Positions 44,657-56,700 of a DNA stretch of 61,965 nt are shown here, one piece after another. Under the pieces are notes generated by a model that was not told the DNA's origin, searched no databases, and saw nothing but the letters and a program-made list of their open reading frames with translations. Positions within the stretch are counted from its first letter, which is position 1. Each line of letters starts with the position of its first letter. The DNA comes from Thozetella sp. PMI_491 (Eukaryota; Ascomycota; Sordariomycetes; Chaetosphaeriales; Chaetosphaeriaceae): assembly GCA_021432635.1 (NCBI GenBank), contig MU270036.1, positions 889,281-951,245 of the forward strand. Reading direction: 5' to 3'. Both the position numbers and the translations under genes were made by a program.

Positions 44657-45338
44657 TTCCCATGATTGTGACCTGCCGAGTCGCTGCCTATGATTTGAAT
44701 AGCTGTACTAGGCCTTGGCGGTTGTCTTGGATGGGCAGCCTAGCACTTGGGCGGAGAAATGGATGGTCAACGGCCGGGTTTTGCAGGCAGCACAGTTAGG
44801 ACTTGGCGATCCTGTCTCACCTTGCCGACTAGGTCGCCACGATGCGATATTCATTTCCAGGCTTCCGTGTTAAAACTATATCTGCGTACTGATGCCGCCT
44901 TTTATGCCATTTTGGTAATCGTCTTGCCAGCTCTTCCTTGTTCAGACTACTATCAAGACATCGACGACCCAAGAGCCGCAATCGTATGCATTCCATAACT
45001 TACGAGTACAACCAGCTCCACGAAGACACAGTAAGGTAATTTATTTTCGCCGCCACAGGGCCCGTCGAAGCACACTGCAGTCACGCTTAACCCGATGTAG
45101 ATAATATCTGGCCAAGACTTTTTGTTACTGCGCCTCATTCGCCGGCGCCGCTACGATGACACGTTCGGAGTAATTACTTGATGCTGGCGTGACGACATAA
45201 GCCTTTTTAAACTTGTGGTAAGCAACTCCTCCTGCCCTTGCAATTCCGCACATTTGGGGCTGCCAAAGCTGTGTGCTTCGCGCCTGAACTCAACGGAAAG
45301 TGCCGCAGACTACTACCTTAGTTATCCGCCGGAACGCT
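44657..45338. other. Intergenic region
   Basis: About 680 bases with no supported gene; frames at 44747-44998 and 44953-45138 show no motifs. Includes the promoter of the downstream Zn2Cys6 gene. Confidence 0.45.
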
Positions 45339-47151
45339 ATGGCGACTGAGTCTCCGGACTCGCAGTCGCTCGACTTGGCCCACAGCAGCGTGAGCCCGCC
45401 GCCGGCCGCGGCAAAGAAGCACTGCTGGGAATGCCTCCGTCGCCGCGTCGTATGCGACAGCTGGCAGCCCGTCTGCAACAGGTGCCGCCACGCTGGGATC
45501 GTATGCCCCGGCTACGATGGTGAAAAGTCCTTAAAATGGCTCCCGACTGGCAAGGTTGCATCGCGGACCTGGAAACGGAAGAAGCGCGCGCCGAGGCCTG
45601 TCGAAAAGGAAGCCAAGCCCACCCAGACAGAAGATGCACTAAAGCCCGGCGCTATGGCTCTTGCTCTAGCTGTTGCTCACAGAGATGCGCCTCAGCCAAA
45701 GATTACACACATCCTAGAGCTGCCCGACGAAACGGTCGAGATGTGGGAGGCGGCAGCCTACTGTAAGCCCCGCTTTCGGCCAAGTGCCCATCCCGTCGGC
45801 CCGGGAAACACTCATCATCCGGGGGCCAAACCTCATGAAGAGTAGCCACTGATACACACTTTGCCAGGCAATGAACAGCTTCTCACTCAGGCAAAGAGGT
45901 TTCGCTTACGTCCTAGCCCATTTATAGTTCCTTTTGAGTTCTACCACATGCTTAACAGCTCGCAGAGGCATGCCATGGTCACAGTGGCGGTAAACCATCG
46001 TTTCTTTAGCCAGATCGACGAGACAGGGCGCCCCAAGACCCCTGAGCTTATCTCGCGGCTCCACCATCATCGAGGGAGGGCCATCCGGGCCCTGAGCTGG
46101 GAGATTGAGGCAGAGCAGGCAAACTTGCGAGACGCCACCATCGCGAGCATGTTGCTGTTAATGTTTGCAGATGTACCCTCTACCCCCACCCCCCCTTTCT
46201 TTTCCTACTTCCTCAGACCCATTAATGCCTTCAATTAGAATCAGCAGCCGGTCTCAGGAAACTGGCGCACACACGCGGCAGCGCTTTCTCGTATCTTTGC
46301 AGCCCGAGGGGGGATAAGACAAGCCGCCCGGGAATCCAAGCTCTTGCGACCGCTGATATTAGGCTACATGATGTATGCCTCCTTGCTCCTAGCCCCTGAA
46401 CTTGAGCCACACCAACTCTGGATCTCACACCGCACTGTCGCCGGGCAAGCGTACTAATTCCTGCCAAAGGACTATCATCATAGGCAACACCACAACGCCT
46501 GCGCGAGACCTAATTACGATCGACGGCCAGCGTGACATTCTGGACCTCTTCATAGAGCTTTATGAGGAGCTGCGGCAACATATCCTCTTCCCGTGCCCGA
46601 TGCCTTTGTTTGTGGAGGTTGTTCACATCAACGAGCTACGCTACCAGATCGCCACCGCCAATCCCGTAGCCGACCTCTATCCCTACGCCTCCGAGGCCCA
46701 CGCAGTCATGGGCCGCATTGCTGCGTTTTCTCCAGAACAGTGGTCGCAAGAACATGAGCGGGCGGCCATGAGCCACGAGTGGCTGATTCTCGCCCAGCTA
46801 TGCCAATCTTGCTGCTACCTCTACTGCGTCGCCTCTCTGCAGGCCGTGCTGCGCTCGGGAGAGGCGCTGAAGCGGAAGCATCGCACCCGCGTCATTTCGC
46901 TGATCGGGGAGTCAATGCGAAACTTGCGGCTGCAGTGGTGTGTCTTGTGGCCTCTTGTGGTTGTTGGCGCTCAGGCAGTCATGGGCGATTCGGAAGAACG
47001 AGACTGGGTGAATAAACAGCTGCTTGCCGCAAGCTCGATCTTGGGCTCGCACTCGCCTCTGGTGGCGAGAGACATGCTGACTAGATTCTGGCGCTCAGGA
47101 AAGAAAGAGTGGGATGACTGTTTTGACCAACCGCGAGTTTTCCTGGGCTGA
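45339..47151 (+). CDS. Zn2Cys6 fungal transcription factor
   Basis: Four exons, 45339-45762, 45868-46172, 46239-46372 and 46470-47151, join in phase to 514 residues. The ATG at 45339 is the first in frame. The zinc cluster is Cys29-x2-Cys32-x6-Cys39-x6-Cys46-x2-Cys49-x6-Cys56 (CWECLRRRVVCDSWQPVCNRCRHAGIVCPGY is the stretch, seen at 45420-45512). The rest matches the fungal-specific transcription factor domain 2 type, with ITIDGQRDILDLFIELYEEL and LFPCPMPLFVEVVHINELRY in the last exon. It is flanked by secreted enzyme genes, and may control them; no target is shown by sequence. The third intron is confirmed by a TACTAAT branch site before CAAAG. Confidence 0.87.
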
Positions 47152-47452
47152 GATCTGGACTAGGCGTCTAAATAGAGGGTGCGGTCGGTTGCACTACCAA
47201 ATTGCATTGGCTAGGTGCATGGATTCATGATAGAAATGCTACTATCCTCCTTGCCCTCCTCTTGCGAGTATTCGTATAAGCTTGGATCTATCGCAACCCT
47301 CTCCTGACACTGCTATCCACAGACACCTGCCGAGACCATCGTATAGCTGCATGCCCTTCTGGCATCAAAACTGGTAAGCTCTCCGGCTGCCGTAGTATTG
47401 TTCTCACTTATTCTATTCCCCCCTTCTTGAAGCCAGAGGTTTGATGCGAACT
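47152..47452. other. Intergenic region between convergent genes
   Basis: About 300 bases of 3' flanking sequence. Nothing recognised. Confidence 0.45.
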
Positions 47453-48310
47453 TTACAGAGCGATCGTGGCCTCCCGCATCTTTTCGATCAGCGCTAAGAG
47501 CTGGGCTGTGGTGAGCGGCTGCTCTGATCGAACGAATCCTTCTTGGTATGGAATTCGGTCCTGCTCTGCATTGGCAGCATGCGTAAGCCTCATCGCCAAA
47601 ACTTGCATCGCAGCATCAAGAAGCACTAAAGTGAGGGAGGGACTCACCAACAAGGATCCGGAGAAATTGTTTGTTCGCAGTGCCAACATCTGAGGTTGGG
47701 TCGCCGAACAACATCATGTACAGCATATTCTCGCCGAAGGACCCATTTGCCCCACCAACAGTCAAGTTGAACTCTGGATTGGAAAGTCTCGATGCGCTAA
47801 TGCGAGCTGCTCGCGCCTCAGCCGCCTGTTTGATGGTGATGATGTCGTCAGGAAAGTGCGTTAATGTCTGGTTCCAAATGGCGGCGTTGAAATTCAGGGC
47901 ATCGCCAGTCGCTGTATCGTCACGACTAAGGCTGGCGTCGTGCTCAATCACGTTGTGCTTGACAGACTGGTCTAAGTTGAAGGTTACGTTGTCACCGGTC
48001 GAGATCACACCGGCCGAAACAGCATCGAAGATACCTGGCTGGAAGTTCATAGCGTTCAAAAAGCCTTGGGTAAGGTCGTCAAATGAGATGTTCTGCCCGT
48101 TACGATTGAGAAATCCGTGGTTAGCCAAGGAATTCATCCATGGACATGGAGAGCGGACTAAAAGAGGTAAGCAACCGATAGAGATGTTGGCTTCAGCCGA
48201 GGGTAGGTACCATCTCCAGGGCCCGGGGGTACAAATTCGTGGCCTTCAGGTTCGGCAGTTTGCGCCCAGGCGCAACTGGCCAAGAAGGCAAGCAGCCAAA
48301 TTTGCCTCAT
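47453..48310 (-). CDS. Secreted heme-thiolate peroxidase (chloroperoxidase/peroxygenase family)
   Basis: Exons 48310-48211, 48157-47648 and 47565-47453 join in phase to 240 residues, the short-subfamily length. A signal peptide (MRQIWLLAFLASCAWAQ) is followed by GHEFVPPGPGD and the heme-ligand motif SPCPWMNSLANHGFL with Cys38 as the proximal thiolate. NGQNISFDDL and EHDASLSR, with the acid-base Glu at about 105, are both hallmarks. The C-terminal RIPYQEGFVRSEQPLT matches the family. Members use peroxide to halogenate or oxygenate aromatic and aliphatic compounds outside the cell. It converges on the Zn2Cys6 gene and belongs to the run of secreted enzymes, fitting extracellular aromatic chemistry; the pathway is inferred. 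Confidence 0.9.
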
Positions 48311-48774
48311 CAAGGACCGAGATAAAGCGTTGGGCGATCAACGCACCAAGTTAAAAATGAAATGAAATGAAGAGTTTGCCGCGAGATTTGTTCTCCATCG
48401 CGAGATCTCTGTTATATATTGCTCTAGCTGAGTGTAATGGCTGCTTGTTGCTAATGAAACACACTCCTCGATCACCTTTCTTGGCAATAGATCCTCCCTC
48501 CCTGATTGTCGTTTGCATAACTGCTTATCTCTGTCTCTTCCTATACCTACAGTCTCGCTTTGACAATAAGCATTTAGGTGTCGGTTGATCCACATGTAGA
48601 TCTACCCCCAGCTCCGACACTGTGCCGCCGCTCTGAAACCGGGCAACCGGACCAGCACAACTCCCACTACGGCTCTCGTAAAACGCCCTATTTGGGAAAC
48701 TCTTTCGACCTAAGTCTAGGCACTATTAATCTCACTACCTGAGAGGCCGACAAGCTTACGACGAGAGCAAGCAA
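48311..48774. other. Intergenic region upstream of the peroxidase
   Basis: Promoter side of the peroxidase. The frame 48367-48588 is unremarkable. A likely TATA element is listed separately. Confidence 0.45.
48411..48420 (-). promoter_or_regulatory. Probable TATA box of the peroxidase gene
   Basis: aatatataac on the minus strand, 100 bases upstream of the start codon. Confidence 0.5.
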
Positions 48775-49025
48775 GTTTCAGTTGATGCTGGACAGACAAA
48801 AGATGCGATTGCCGGGGCATGGCAAGTTTTAGACACATGCGACAGCCTGCCTACCGATTCCCTTCCCATCTGGGCCTCGAGGGCCGTGTTTGCCGCCGCC
48901 CTCGTGGTGTCAACGGATTTTGGTTCCAACGTCGTCGACCGAATTAATAAGCAATGCGAATTCAAGGGGGTCCCATATATCGACCGGTCCGGTCGATATA
49001 TGGGACCCCGAATTCAAGGCTCCTA
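48775..49025 (+). other. Orphan open frame running into a hairpin
   Basis: A frame of about 80 codons without a start, containing DAIAGAWQVLDTCDSLPTDS and LPIWASRAVFAAALVV, resembles a folded, helical protein piece. It runs on through the perfect hairpin and ends just after it. It may be a remnant of a larger gene, perhaps the C-terminal part of a transcription factor, but I cannot confirm this. Confidence 0.3.
48957..49019. repeat. Perfect 43-bp hairpin flanked by 11-bp direct repeats
   Basis: Arms 48967-48987 and 48989-49009 are perfect 21-base inverted repeats around a single t at 48988. The element is bordered by identical copies of cgaattcaagg (48957-48967 and 49009-49019), each overlapping the arm by one base. 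It could be a small non-autonomous insertion, a strong cruciform, or an assembly artefact. Confidence 0.85.
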
Positions 49026-49400
49026 AAATGTTTCGAACTTAAGATAGCGCGGATGAATGCACCGTGCGCTTCAGATCAAATACAGGCCTTAACAAGACTA
49101 AGGGGCTTTCGAGCTCCAGAGCGATGGCAAGCAACTTATTCTTTTCCTATTATCACAATTCCCCGGAATTGATTACGCTGTCTCCGTTCCGTACCAATAC
49201 TTCCTCCTATTTATACCTTAGTTGTTTAGCTCTTCCACGCTTCCCCGCCAAATATTTAGCAATAGAAGTCCTTCCCCGGGATCTAGTAGTCCTAACTTTC
49301 CTGAAGAGTAGTTCTAGGGCAATCCAAGTGTGCCATTGTCTGGGGTTTCTAAGGACATATCCTCCAACCGTGAATGAAAATGTGCGCTTCCGCATTGCCG
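49026..49400. other. Intergenic region
   Basis: About 375 bases downstream of the membrane protein gene. Frames here have no motifs. Confidence 0.4.
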
Positions 49401-50530
49401 TCAGGGTTGATAAGTTGCACGGGGGCGACGGAGACGACGGGGACGACGAGGGCGGCGATGCTGATGGGACCGAGACCCCCTAGACTCGTTGTCGCTGGAG
49501 TAGTCGTCCGGGAAGTCTTCCATGATCTCGTCACTGGAGTCACCGGATTCTGACGAACTCGAATCCGGTGCGTCGTAGAATTTGTTCAAACGAACTTCTT
49601 CCCGTGGATGCAACAATGATGTGTCACCGACCCAGTAGACATAGAATATGTGGGCTATCATTCCGATAGCGATGACCATGGGGATGGTTTGACCAGCAGA
49701 TGCAACTTGGTTGACACCGCCGATATTATTCCACTGGATTGTGAGTTCCGTAGCTGCCGTCACAATGCTGGTTACGATCAAGTTGAAGAAGGTCTGTAGC
49801 TGCAGCAAGCATTCTAATCGAACGACGCTTGCCGTAATCGTGATCAGTTTGAGACAGGATTCGCAGATAGACTTTTAAGCATAAATGAAGCTCAGCCATA
49901 CCTTGGTGGGTTTCTCCTTGCCCTCCTCTCCCTTTTGCGAATGCTCGCAGGCACCGTAATACATCTCGCCCGAAAGCAGAGCATCAAAGAACAGATGCAG
50001 AGCAAGACTATGCTGAACGTGATGTTGAAAGCAACGAATCCGGCATTGTTCAGAGGGATGATGGAAAACAAGAAACCGTATTCGGGACAATTATTTAGAG
50101 AAGGTGCCGCCGTGTTGATGCCGGTTGTCCAAAACCACAATTGATAGCATGTCACAGCAACCAACAGGCCGAACCACAGAATGCCGTAGGCGCGGCTGGA
50201 AGGGACTAACGGCCAGCGGGTGGGATCCCTAAGGGGGTCGCATCTAACCAACAAGCGCCAGATGTAGAGCGGAACATACCAGTAGTATGCCCCAAATGTG
50301 AGCAGCAGGATTATGTAGATCTCGACTGCACGTAGGGTGGCGGCGTATGTCTGGATTATCAAGGCGAGAAATGTGGCCGAAATAAAGAGTGCATTGCCAC
50401 GTCGCAACCCTTGAACTTCCTCTTCCGCTATCCACGAGGCGAGGATGACACCATACCATTGTAAATAAAAGCCCACCCGAATACCGAGTCCGTACATGTC
50501 ACTGTTGCCGTCGAATTCACACAATGACAT
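49401..50530 (-). CDS. Fungal multi-span membrane protein, unknown
   Basis: Exons 50530-49902 and 49827-49401 join in phase to 351 residues; the splice uses a GTATGG donor, an aaactgat branch and a GCAAG acceptor and restores ...NPPSVVRLECLLQLQTFFN.... About seven membrane segments can be seen, among them VGFYLQWYGVILASWI, ALFISATFLALIIQTYA, VEIYIILLLTFGAYYWY, AYGILWFGLLVAVTCYQLW, GFVAFNITFSIVLLCICSL and TIPMVIAIGMIAHIFYVYW. It begins MSLCEFDGNSDMYGLGIR and ends with an acidic/Arg-rich cytosolic tail. Similar fungal proteins are described as GPCR-like or simply hypothetical; the NNIGGVNQVASAGQTIPMVIA block is a family mark. Function unknown. Confidence 0.78.
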
Positions 50531-50840
50531 ACTGAACTAATTTCAAGGGTACCCGGGCTTTAGCGTAATCCTTAATGTCTCGGCGTAGGAGATCTCCATT
50601 CACTCGTCCATGGAAAACATGCCTCAGGATGGGGACGATATACGGCATCCGCAGTAGGAGAGCAAAGGACTATGCCTAGAGTAACCGTTACTAAGCGGTT
50701 CAGTAGAGGGTGACTCCTCGATTGGCTATCAACTTTTGCGACTGTGAAGACTAGTAGGGTAGGATGCAGGCGCCACCAGCGGAAGGTTGGCGAAGAAAGA
50801 GCACTTATGTGTAGACGCTAAACAATTCCTGGTTGGCTGT
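50531..50840. other. Intergenic region
   Basis: About 310 bases holding the membrane-protein promoter and the boundary of the transposase fragment. No inverted termini could be seen. Confidence 0.4.
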
Positions 50841-51318
50841 GATGGCCGTCTTCACCATCTTCCATATTCCCAAGACAGGTACCAACCCAACCGAGGCGAC
50901 TTCACGGTCCGAATACCTAAAAACTAGGATCTCTAGGCATCAAAATAGCTCGCCAACACAAATGATTGAGGCGGTGGGCCAGCTAGTGAAGTATGCGACC
51001 AGGATTGCGCACTTGGGTGTCCTCCAGGCTAAAGAGCTCGCCGAGACTCGGGCCGTGAATGAGGCGCTTAGCCGGCGCTGGAGGGCCAAGAAAACGCGTC
51101 TCCGGCAAGGAGGATCGCTTTCTACGGAGGAAGCAGCAGTTATAATGGAGCATATAGACGTTGATCTGCAGATGAAGGAGGATATGCGTGAGAAAGGGGG
51201 CCGCCGGCCGAGGATCGAAACTCGTGCGAGGCGGTGTGGCACCTGCGGCGAGACTGAACATAAGGCCCTTACGTGTCAAGTAGTTATAGAGACGACTGAG
51301 GAAGAGGATTTCAAGTAA
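50841..51318 (+). mobile_element. Pogo/Fot1-like transposase, C-terminal remnant
   Basis: A frame of about 160 codons matches only the tail of fungal Tc1/pogo-superfamily transposases: a RISRHQNSSPTQMIEAVGQL stretch, a coiled-coil-like part (LQAKELAETRAVNEALSRRW), Arg/Lys-rich KKTRLRQGGSLSTEEA and a terminal zinc knuckle, CGTCGETEHKALTC. The DNA-binding and DDE catalytic parts are absent, so it cannot move by itself. It lacks an ATG in a sensible place and I see no inverted termini near it. It sits between two intact genes, so it is probably an old insertion mostly deleted. Confidence 0.8.
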
Positions 51319-51536
51319 ATTAAATTGATTTGAGGCGTTGTAGTTGAGTAATTGGCAAGTTAACCTGTGAGGTCGCGAAAAGTGCGTCGCTCGCTATAAA
51401 ACTCGCCTGTGATCTATATATATGGTGCCTGTACGCAAACTTGTGACAGTTCGGTCGACTGTTTGGCTATGTTCTCTCGGTATTACTAATTTCAAAGGCT
51501 ATAACTACCGTAGCTGCCGGATGCTACTTCCTGGCG

Positions 51537-53422
51537 TTAGTTTGGTTCGTATAGATCAACCATGCGCTCCAGCTCATGGACCACGTTCTGGTAAAAGGCG
51601 GATTGCAGCCGGGGCTGATCCAAATTTGAGCCATAACCAAAGTCACAGTACAGACACTTGGCTGTCAAGTCATCGTATCTCGGGCCCAGCCTGGATGGCA
51701 GCGCCGCCTTCTTGCGCAGGTTCACAATGTCATGCACATCCAAGGCCTCCCACCTCCCGATTTGCAACAACGCAGTCCCGAGGCTGTGCATCGTGATATT
51801 ACGGATTCCACACAGAAGCATGTCATCATCCGAAGGCAACGTTGGCGACTGGTCGAGAAGATCCTGCATTCTCATGCCGTCACCCTTCGAATGGAGTTGA
51901 GCGTCGATATGTAATGTGCTCAGCGAGTTGCATAGCTCTGAGTCTATGTTAAAGTAGGATAAGTCGGATAGCTCCCAGCCTTGATGCCACCATGGTGTGG
52001 AGTGAAACTGCAATACCGATCTTGCCAAGCGGAGTGCCAAACGAAGCTGCTCCGGGACTGTAAGTTCAGTGTCGCGAGGTTGACTAAATATAGATGGCAG
52101 AGGTACCGCCGAGCAAGGACCGCTTTGGATCACCTTGCTCTGCCTGTCTTGGGCCTTCAAAATGCGGTGCCTGAGACGGCATGCTGAATCGAGATATCCG
52201 ATGCAAAGTTCTTGGCTTGGCTGCCCGGAAGTGAATAAGATGGAGGACCCGAAAACGTCTTGACAGAGGTCTTTGGATTCGCAAAGGTTTAAAGGGCCGT
52301 ATCTCCGTTCCTGGGACTGCGGATCGTCGATAGCCCGTTCTCCTTCCATGCACTGGAAAGAAGCGTGGATGGATGTGTGCACGGAGGCGTGGACGGACGA
52401 TTCTGCGAACCGCACTCTGCGAACTTTGGCTGGGGGCCCGTTATCGTTATCTTCTGACAATAGGGACGATTCGGGAGTGCCTAATCCTATATCAACCCAG
52501 GCCAGATCCTCAGACCGAACTCGAAGGAGCAAGAGGCTGCTACATGGTCCGTTAGGCACAATGGACTGTGGGTTCTAGGGAAAGATGGGGTAGGGTACGT
52601 ACCTTTGTCGGAGACTACCTAAGGTGAGCTCATAACCCAAAATCAGCCGCAAGTCATCGCCCTCTTCATTGACGTCGGTGTCTAATAGCAACTTTGCTGT
52701 ATGCTTTGTATGCAAGTTGTTTGGGTTGACACAGGACCAGGTTCGAACCAAGACTTCATGGAACGACGTCGAGTGCTTGGTAATCTTTTCGTACTTCTGA
52801 GGGATGGTCTTGTTCTGACAGCGGCGTAGTCCTGTCGTGCGACCGGATGACTTTGCTATTTTTCGCAGTATCCTAAACTCGCCAATAGACTCGGTCAAAC
52901 TCTCAATGAGCTCTTCGAGCCGTGACTTGCTCAGAACGAATCTGGTTGTAACGCATGCCTTGTTGATGGCTTCTCGGAACTGGGCATTGTCAGCGTGTCG
53001 AACAAAAAACGGCGTGTTCCTTCATTTACCTTGCCATCGCCCGATTTCTCTCTCTCAAGGTGGTCCAGCTCCTCACTCATAGCTTTGACAGCGCTAGAAA
53101 TTTGCGTAACCGTATCCTTAATGTCGCCGCATTTACGGCCAAGATGGCCCTGGAGTGCTTCTTCAAGCTGGGGAGAGTTCCAGTACGGGTGGGCAAAGTC
53201 ATCTAGCATAGACTCAATTGTGGCATCATCAACGACCTCCTGAAGCAAGAGCTGGCCCTCATACAAAAAGTTGGAAATCTGGGTCTTGATTTTCTTCCGC
53301 AGTCGGTATATCTCGCTGTCGGATTTGCGGATCACCCGCAGTTTCGCCTTTGCTACCTTGATTCCTTTGATGGCGGTCATACACAACGGCGCAATTGCGA
53401 GTGTGAGAGACACAGGATCCAT
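51537..53422 (-). CDS. DUF7580-like fungal protein
   Basis: Exons 53422-53030, 52979-52603 and 52539-51537 join in phase to 590 residues. The N-terminus (MDPVSLTLAIAPLCMTAIKG) and following helices resemble the HeLo-like start seen in fungal cell-death and STAND-related proteins. A long helical stretch includes FREAINKACVTTRFVLSKSR. The C-terminal half has EQLRLALRLARSVLQFHSTP, ALLQIGRWEALDV and KCLYCDFGYGSNLDQPRLQSAFYQNV, the pattern I associate with the DUF7580 family, which looks like a degenerate kinase-type fold. Biochemical role unknown; a link to incompatibility or cell-death signalling is inferred from the N-terminus. Neighbours include a transposase remnant and a composite zinc-finger gene. 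Confidence 0.75.
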
Positions 53423-53785
53423 GATACCTAAGCTGTGCGAGGAAACGATGAGGACACGATGTCATCATAGCCGAAACGAGACGGGTCTAGACGGTCAAGC
53501 TGTGAAGATAAAGTGCGCAGCGGCTAGAACGAGGTGGAAATTGCTTCTTCAAAGTGTGCCTGGTCAGGCTGTCAGCCTTCTCCTAGAGAGGGGCTCCTCA
53601 CATGTGGTGGCTGTGTTAAAAAATCTGACGTTTCATATAGCCAATGGGAGACATCTTCTGGTGACGCTTCACTTTTGAACGCTTCCTACCGCCGGCCCAC
53701 TTCAGCCTGCTTCCCTTCCTCCTCCTCACAGCTGCAAATTCTGTCTGCGAGCGTTTGAATTTGTCAGTTAATCCGCTTAGAAGCG
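53423..53785. other. Divergent promoter region
   Basis: About 360 bases between divergent starts. No TATA box or repeat is clear. Confidence 0.4.
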
Positions 53786-56700
53786 ATGGAGAAACAAATT
53801 ACAAAGTGGCAGCGTTCCATCTCTCCAGGCAACGATGGCGACGGCCCATCTCCTCATCGACTCGCGGCCGGTCTATGCCTCCAGGGATGCCACTTGTATC
53901 AATTTCTCCTAGAATGCCTATCGAGACAGCTATCCAAGGCTGCGTACCGCAGGATAGAGCAGCCATACAACCACTTTATTTTATGGTCGGATGGGTATGG
54001 TGTGATGTCTGGGGACCTGGATGTCGTCCTTGCAGAGTCCAGGAGGCTACATCGGTTGACGCTTCGACTGCTCGTTAGCATTTGCCGGACCCTCGCCCAC
54101 AGTTCGTAGTTCATCTACCTGCCAATCCTGTGTGCTCGCCGCTAACTTGTTAGGATTGCTACCCGCCGTTGCAAAGAACGCTGCTCAGCCCCTAGATACA
54201 ATGCAGTTAAAGCTCCAGTCCCTAACCGAGCTAACGGGCGTAGCTACTTACATCATTCAAGACGAGGACGACAGTGATTCCGATACCGACTCAGAGAGCG
54301 ACGCCACGCAGGAAGATTCGATCGAGGAGATCATTGAAGATCTCAGCGTTGATGTACACTGTCTGGTCGGCTTGGGGCCACAGTACGATGAGCCCATCTG
54401 TGACAACAGAACCAAGGAGAAGCCAGCAGGTATGAAGTCTGACGCAAGGTGGAATCCGGCAGAGTATCTTGCCGATAGAATTAGGCATCGCTACCCAGGT
54501 AGCGATAGCGAGCTTGTCGGGCTGCTTGGGCGGATCAACTGGGCGAGAATCCAGAGGCTATACCAAGCTAAGGAGCAACAGAAGGCCGATGATGAGAAAC
54601 TAAAAGTACACCCACAGAGAAGCGAAGGTGGAACACTCGGTTCATCTAAATATCACGACTCGGGCATCGGCACTTCTATATCGCCGTCGACTGCGTATGC
54701 GGAAACAGTGATGTCTTATCACGGCGGATCTAGCGGAAGTTCAGTCAGAATCCCGCCGCTGCCAGAGGACGCAGTGGAAGGCAAGGCTTTCGAATGTTCC
54801 ATCTGCGGCCGGAACATTACTATCTTAGATAAAGCCACTTGGAAGTAAGTGACACCAAGGGGACCCCGTGGCCACAGCCTAATTTCTAACACACCCAAGG
54901 AAACACGTCATTGCGGACCTTCAGCCTTATGTCTGCCTGAAGCTGAACTGCAAATTCATGTCCAACCCATTCCCAGACAAGATGGCATGGATCGAGCATC
55001 TTGCCGCCGATCATGACTTTGTTGACCTTGTGCACGGCATGGACTGTCCACTCTGTCAGGAATCGACAGGCAAAGGAAAGGCGGCAATCGCGTCTCACCT
55101 TGCCAAGCACATGGAAGAGATATCTCTGACCATTCTTCCTACAAATACTGATGGAGAAGATGATCTGCACGATATGGATGATGGCGACTCACTTGAAAAA
55201 GGGTCAGATAATCTCGCAGGGGACAACACCGAGGATTTGTCAGAGAACTTCTCTTCGCGGCGCCAAGGCCAAGTCATTCGAATGAAGAACAACAACGCGG
55301 TCGTTTTACAGCAAGCACTGGACGAGATTTTAGGATCCGGAACATATAGACTGAAGGCACGATGCAATAAACCACCTATTAAATTTATTTCTACTGTCAA
55401 AGCTAATACATGGGAAATTCAGGTACGGCTGAATCGCATGGTTCTCTTCGCCGACCGCGAACTTAGCAAGGTGAGATTAGAATCACTACTAAATTCTGAA
55501 CAAAGGACATTGCTTACTTAAAGAACCTGAAATCTAGGCCGAGATGGATTCACTTGAGGCAAGGATGTATCAGCACTGCAACACCGTCGCGCCGCCGGAG
55601 AAAGAAGATGTCTCCAACCCCCTGGGTGATGCCGATGTCGACTTAAACAAGTGTTTTCCGGATCAGAACTCAAACATATTAGAAACCGATGTTTCGATTC
55701 TTGATAGCCCTGAGCACGGGCTGCGCGGCCCGCATCAAGACATTAAACCTAGCAACGTTTTACTCTTCCCTGATTCTAGCTCGCCTTACGACCTCCAGTT
55801 CAAACCAACCGAATTTGGGGCCAGCCACGTGACGCGCGTCTCGGGCGACGGTCAAAGTCCGACGCACCCAGGTAACGACGGGGTACAGATGTACAATAAT
55901 AAACAGTACGTTGTGTTGAGCCTAGAGCTTATCGGGCGACATACTAATTCGGCATTAGTGCGGATAAAACAAGGGACCCGACGTTCGAAAATGGCCCCGA
56001 TGCTGTTTCTATTCCGCACGGTAATCCAGAGGCCAAACCAGAGAACGAACTCTACTCATACGGCGATGATACCGCAGTCTACCGGCCCCCAGTTCCGCCA
56101 CGCCAAAGACGGTCCTCTATAGAGGGCAGAGGATATGAAGAGAAGTTGCAAGATGCCGTAACTTATCAAAATGACGCGGACGGAGACCCGGCACCGCTCA
56201 CAGCAGAGTCCCTCCGCAAGGCCAGCAAGAAGAGCACCGGCGAGCGGTCGCGGCGAGACTCAAATGAAGATGACGAGAACGGATACAAGCATTCTGCAGC
56301 TAAAAGAACAATACGGTCAAGCAGCGAGGAAGATGTCACGACTCTTCGAGCCAAGGGCAATATAAAGCTCAATATCGGCGATGCTGAGATGCGTTGCGAA
56401 GACGGTGCTGAGATCTCGTTTTCCTCGACCAGAAATAATCCAGACTACCGACGGAACTACCGAGGCGACACCGATCGGCCCAGTTCTTATTCAGAGCAAA
56501 GATCTAGGATTAAGAAACCCGTGGCAGTAGATGTTCCTACAGCAGGTCCATCGGCCGAGGCCAGTAATGTTCGAGCTAGTCCAGGCACTACCGCGCAGGC
56601 CGAAAGTAAAAGCCTCTTGTGGGACTGGACGCATCAATTTTGCCTGCAATGCGACAAGCAGACGGATGGCGACGCATACTGTTCTGAGGCATGCAGGCTA

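Noticed and set aside
51951..52559. Open frames on the plus strand opposite the DUF7580-like gene
   Set aside because: No motifs, and the minus-strand exons splice in phase over 590 codons.
54104..54121. Possible third copy of the dispersed repeat (agttcatctacctg)
   Set aside because: Only about 14 bases match and the flanks differ, so chance is adequate; it also lies in an intron of the composite gene.
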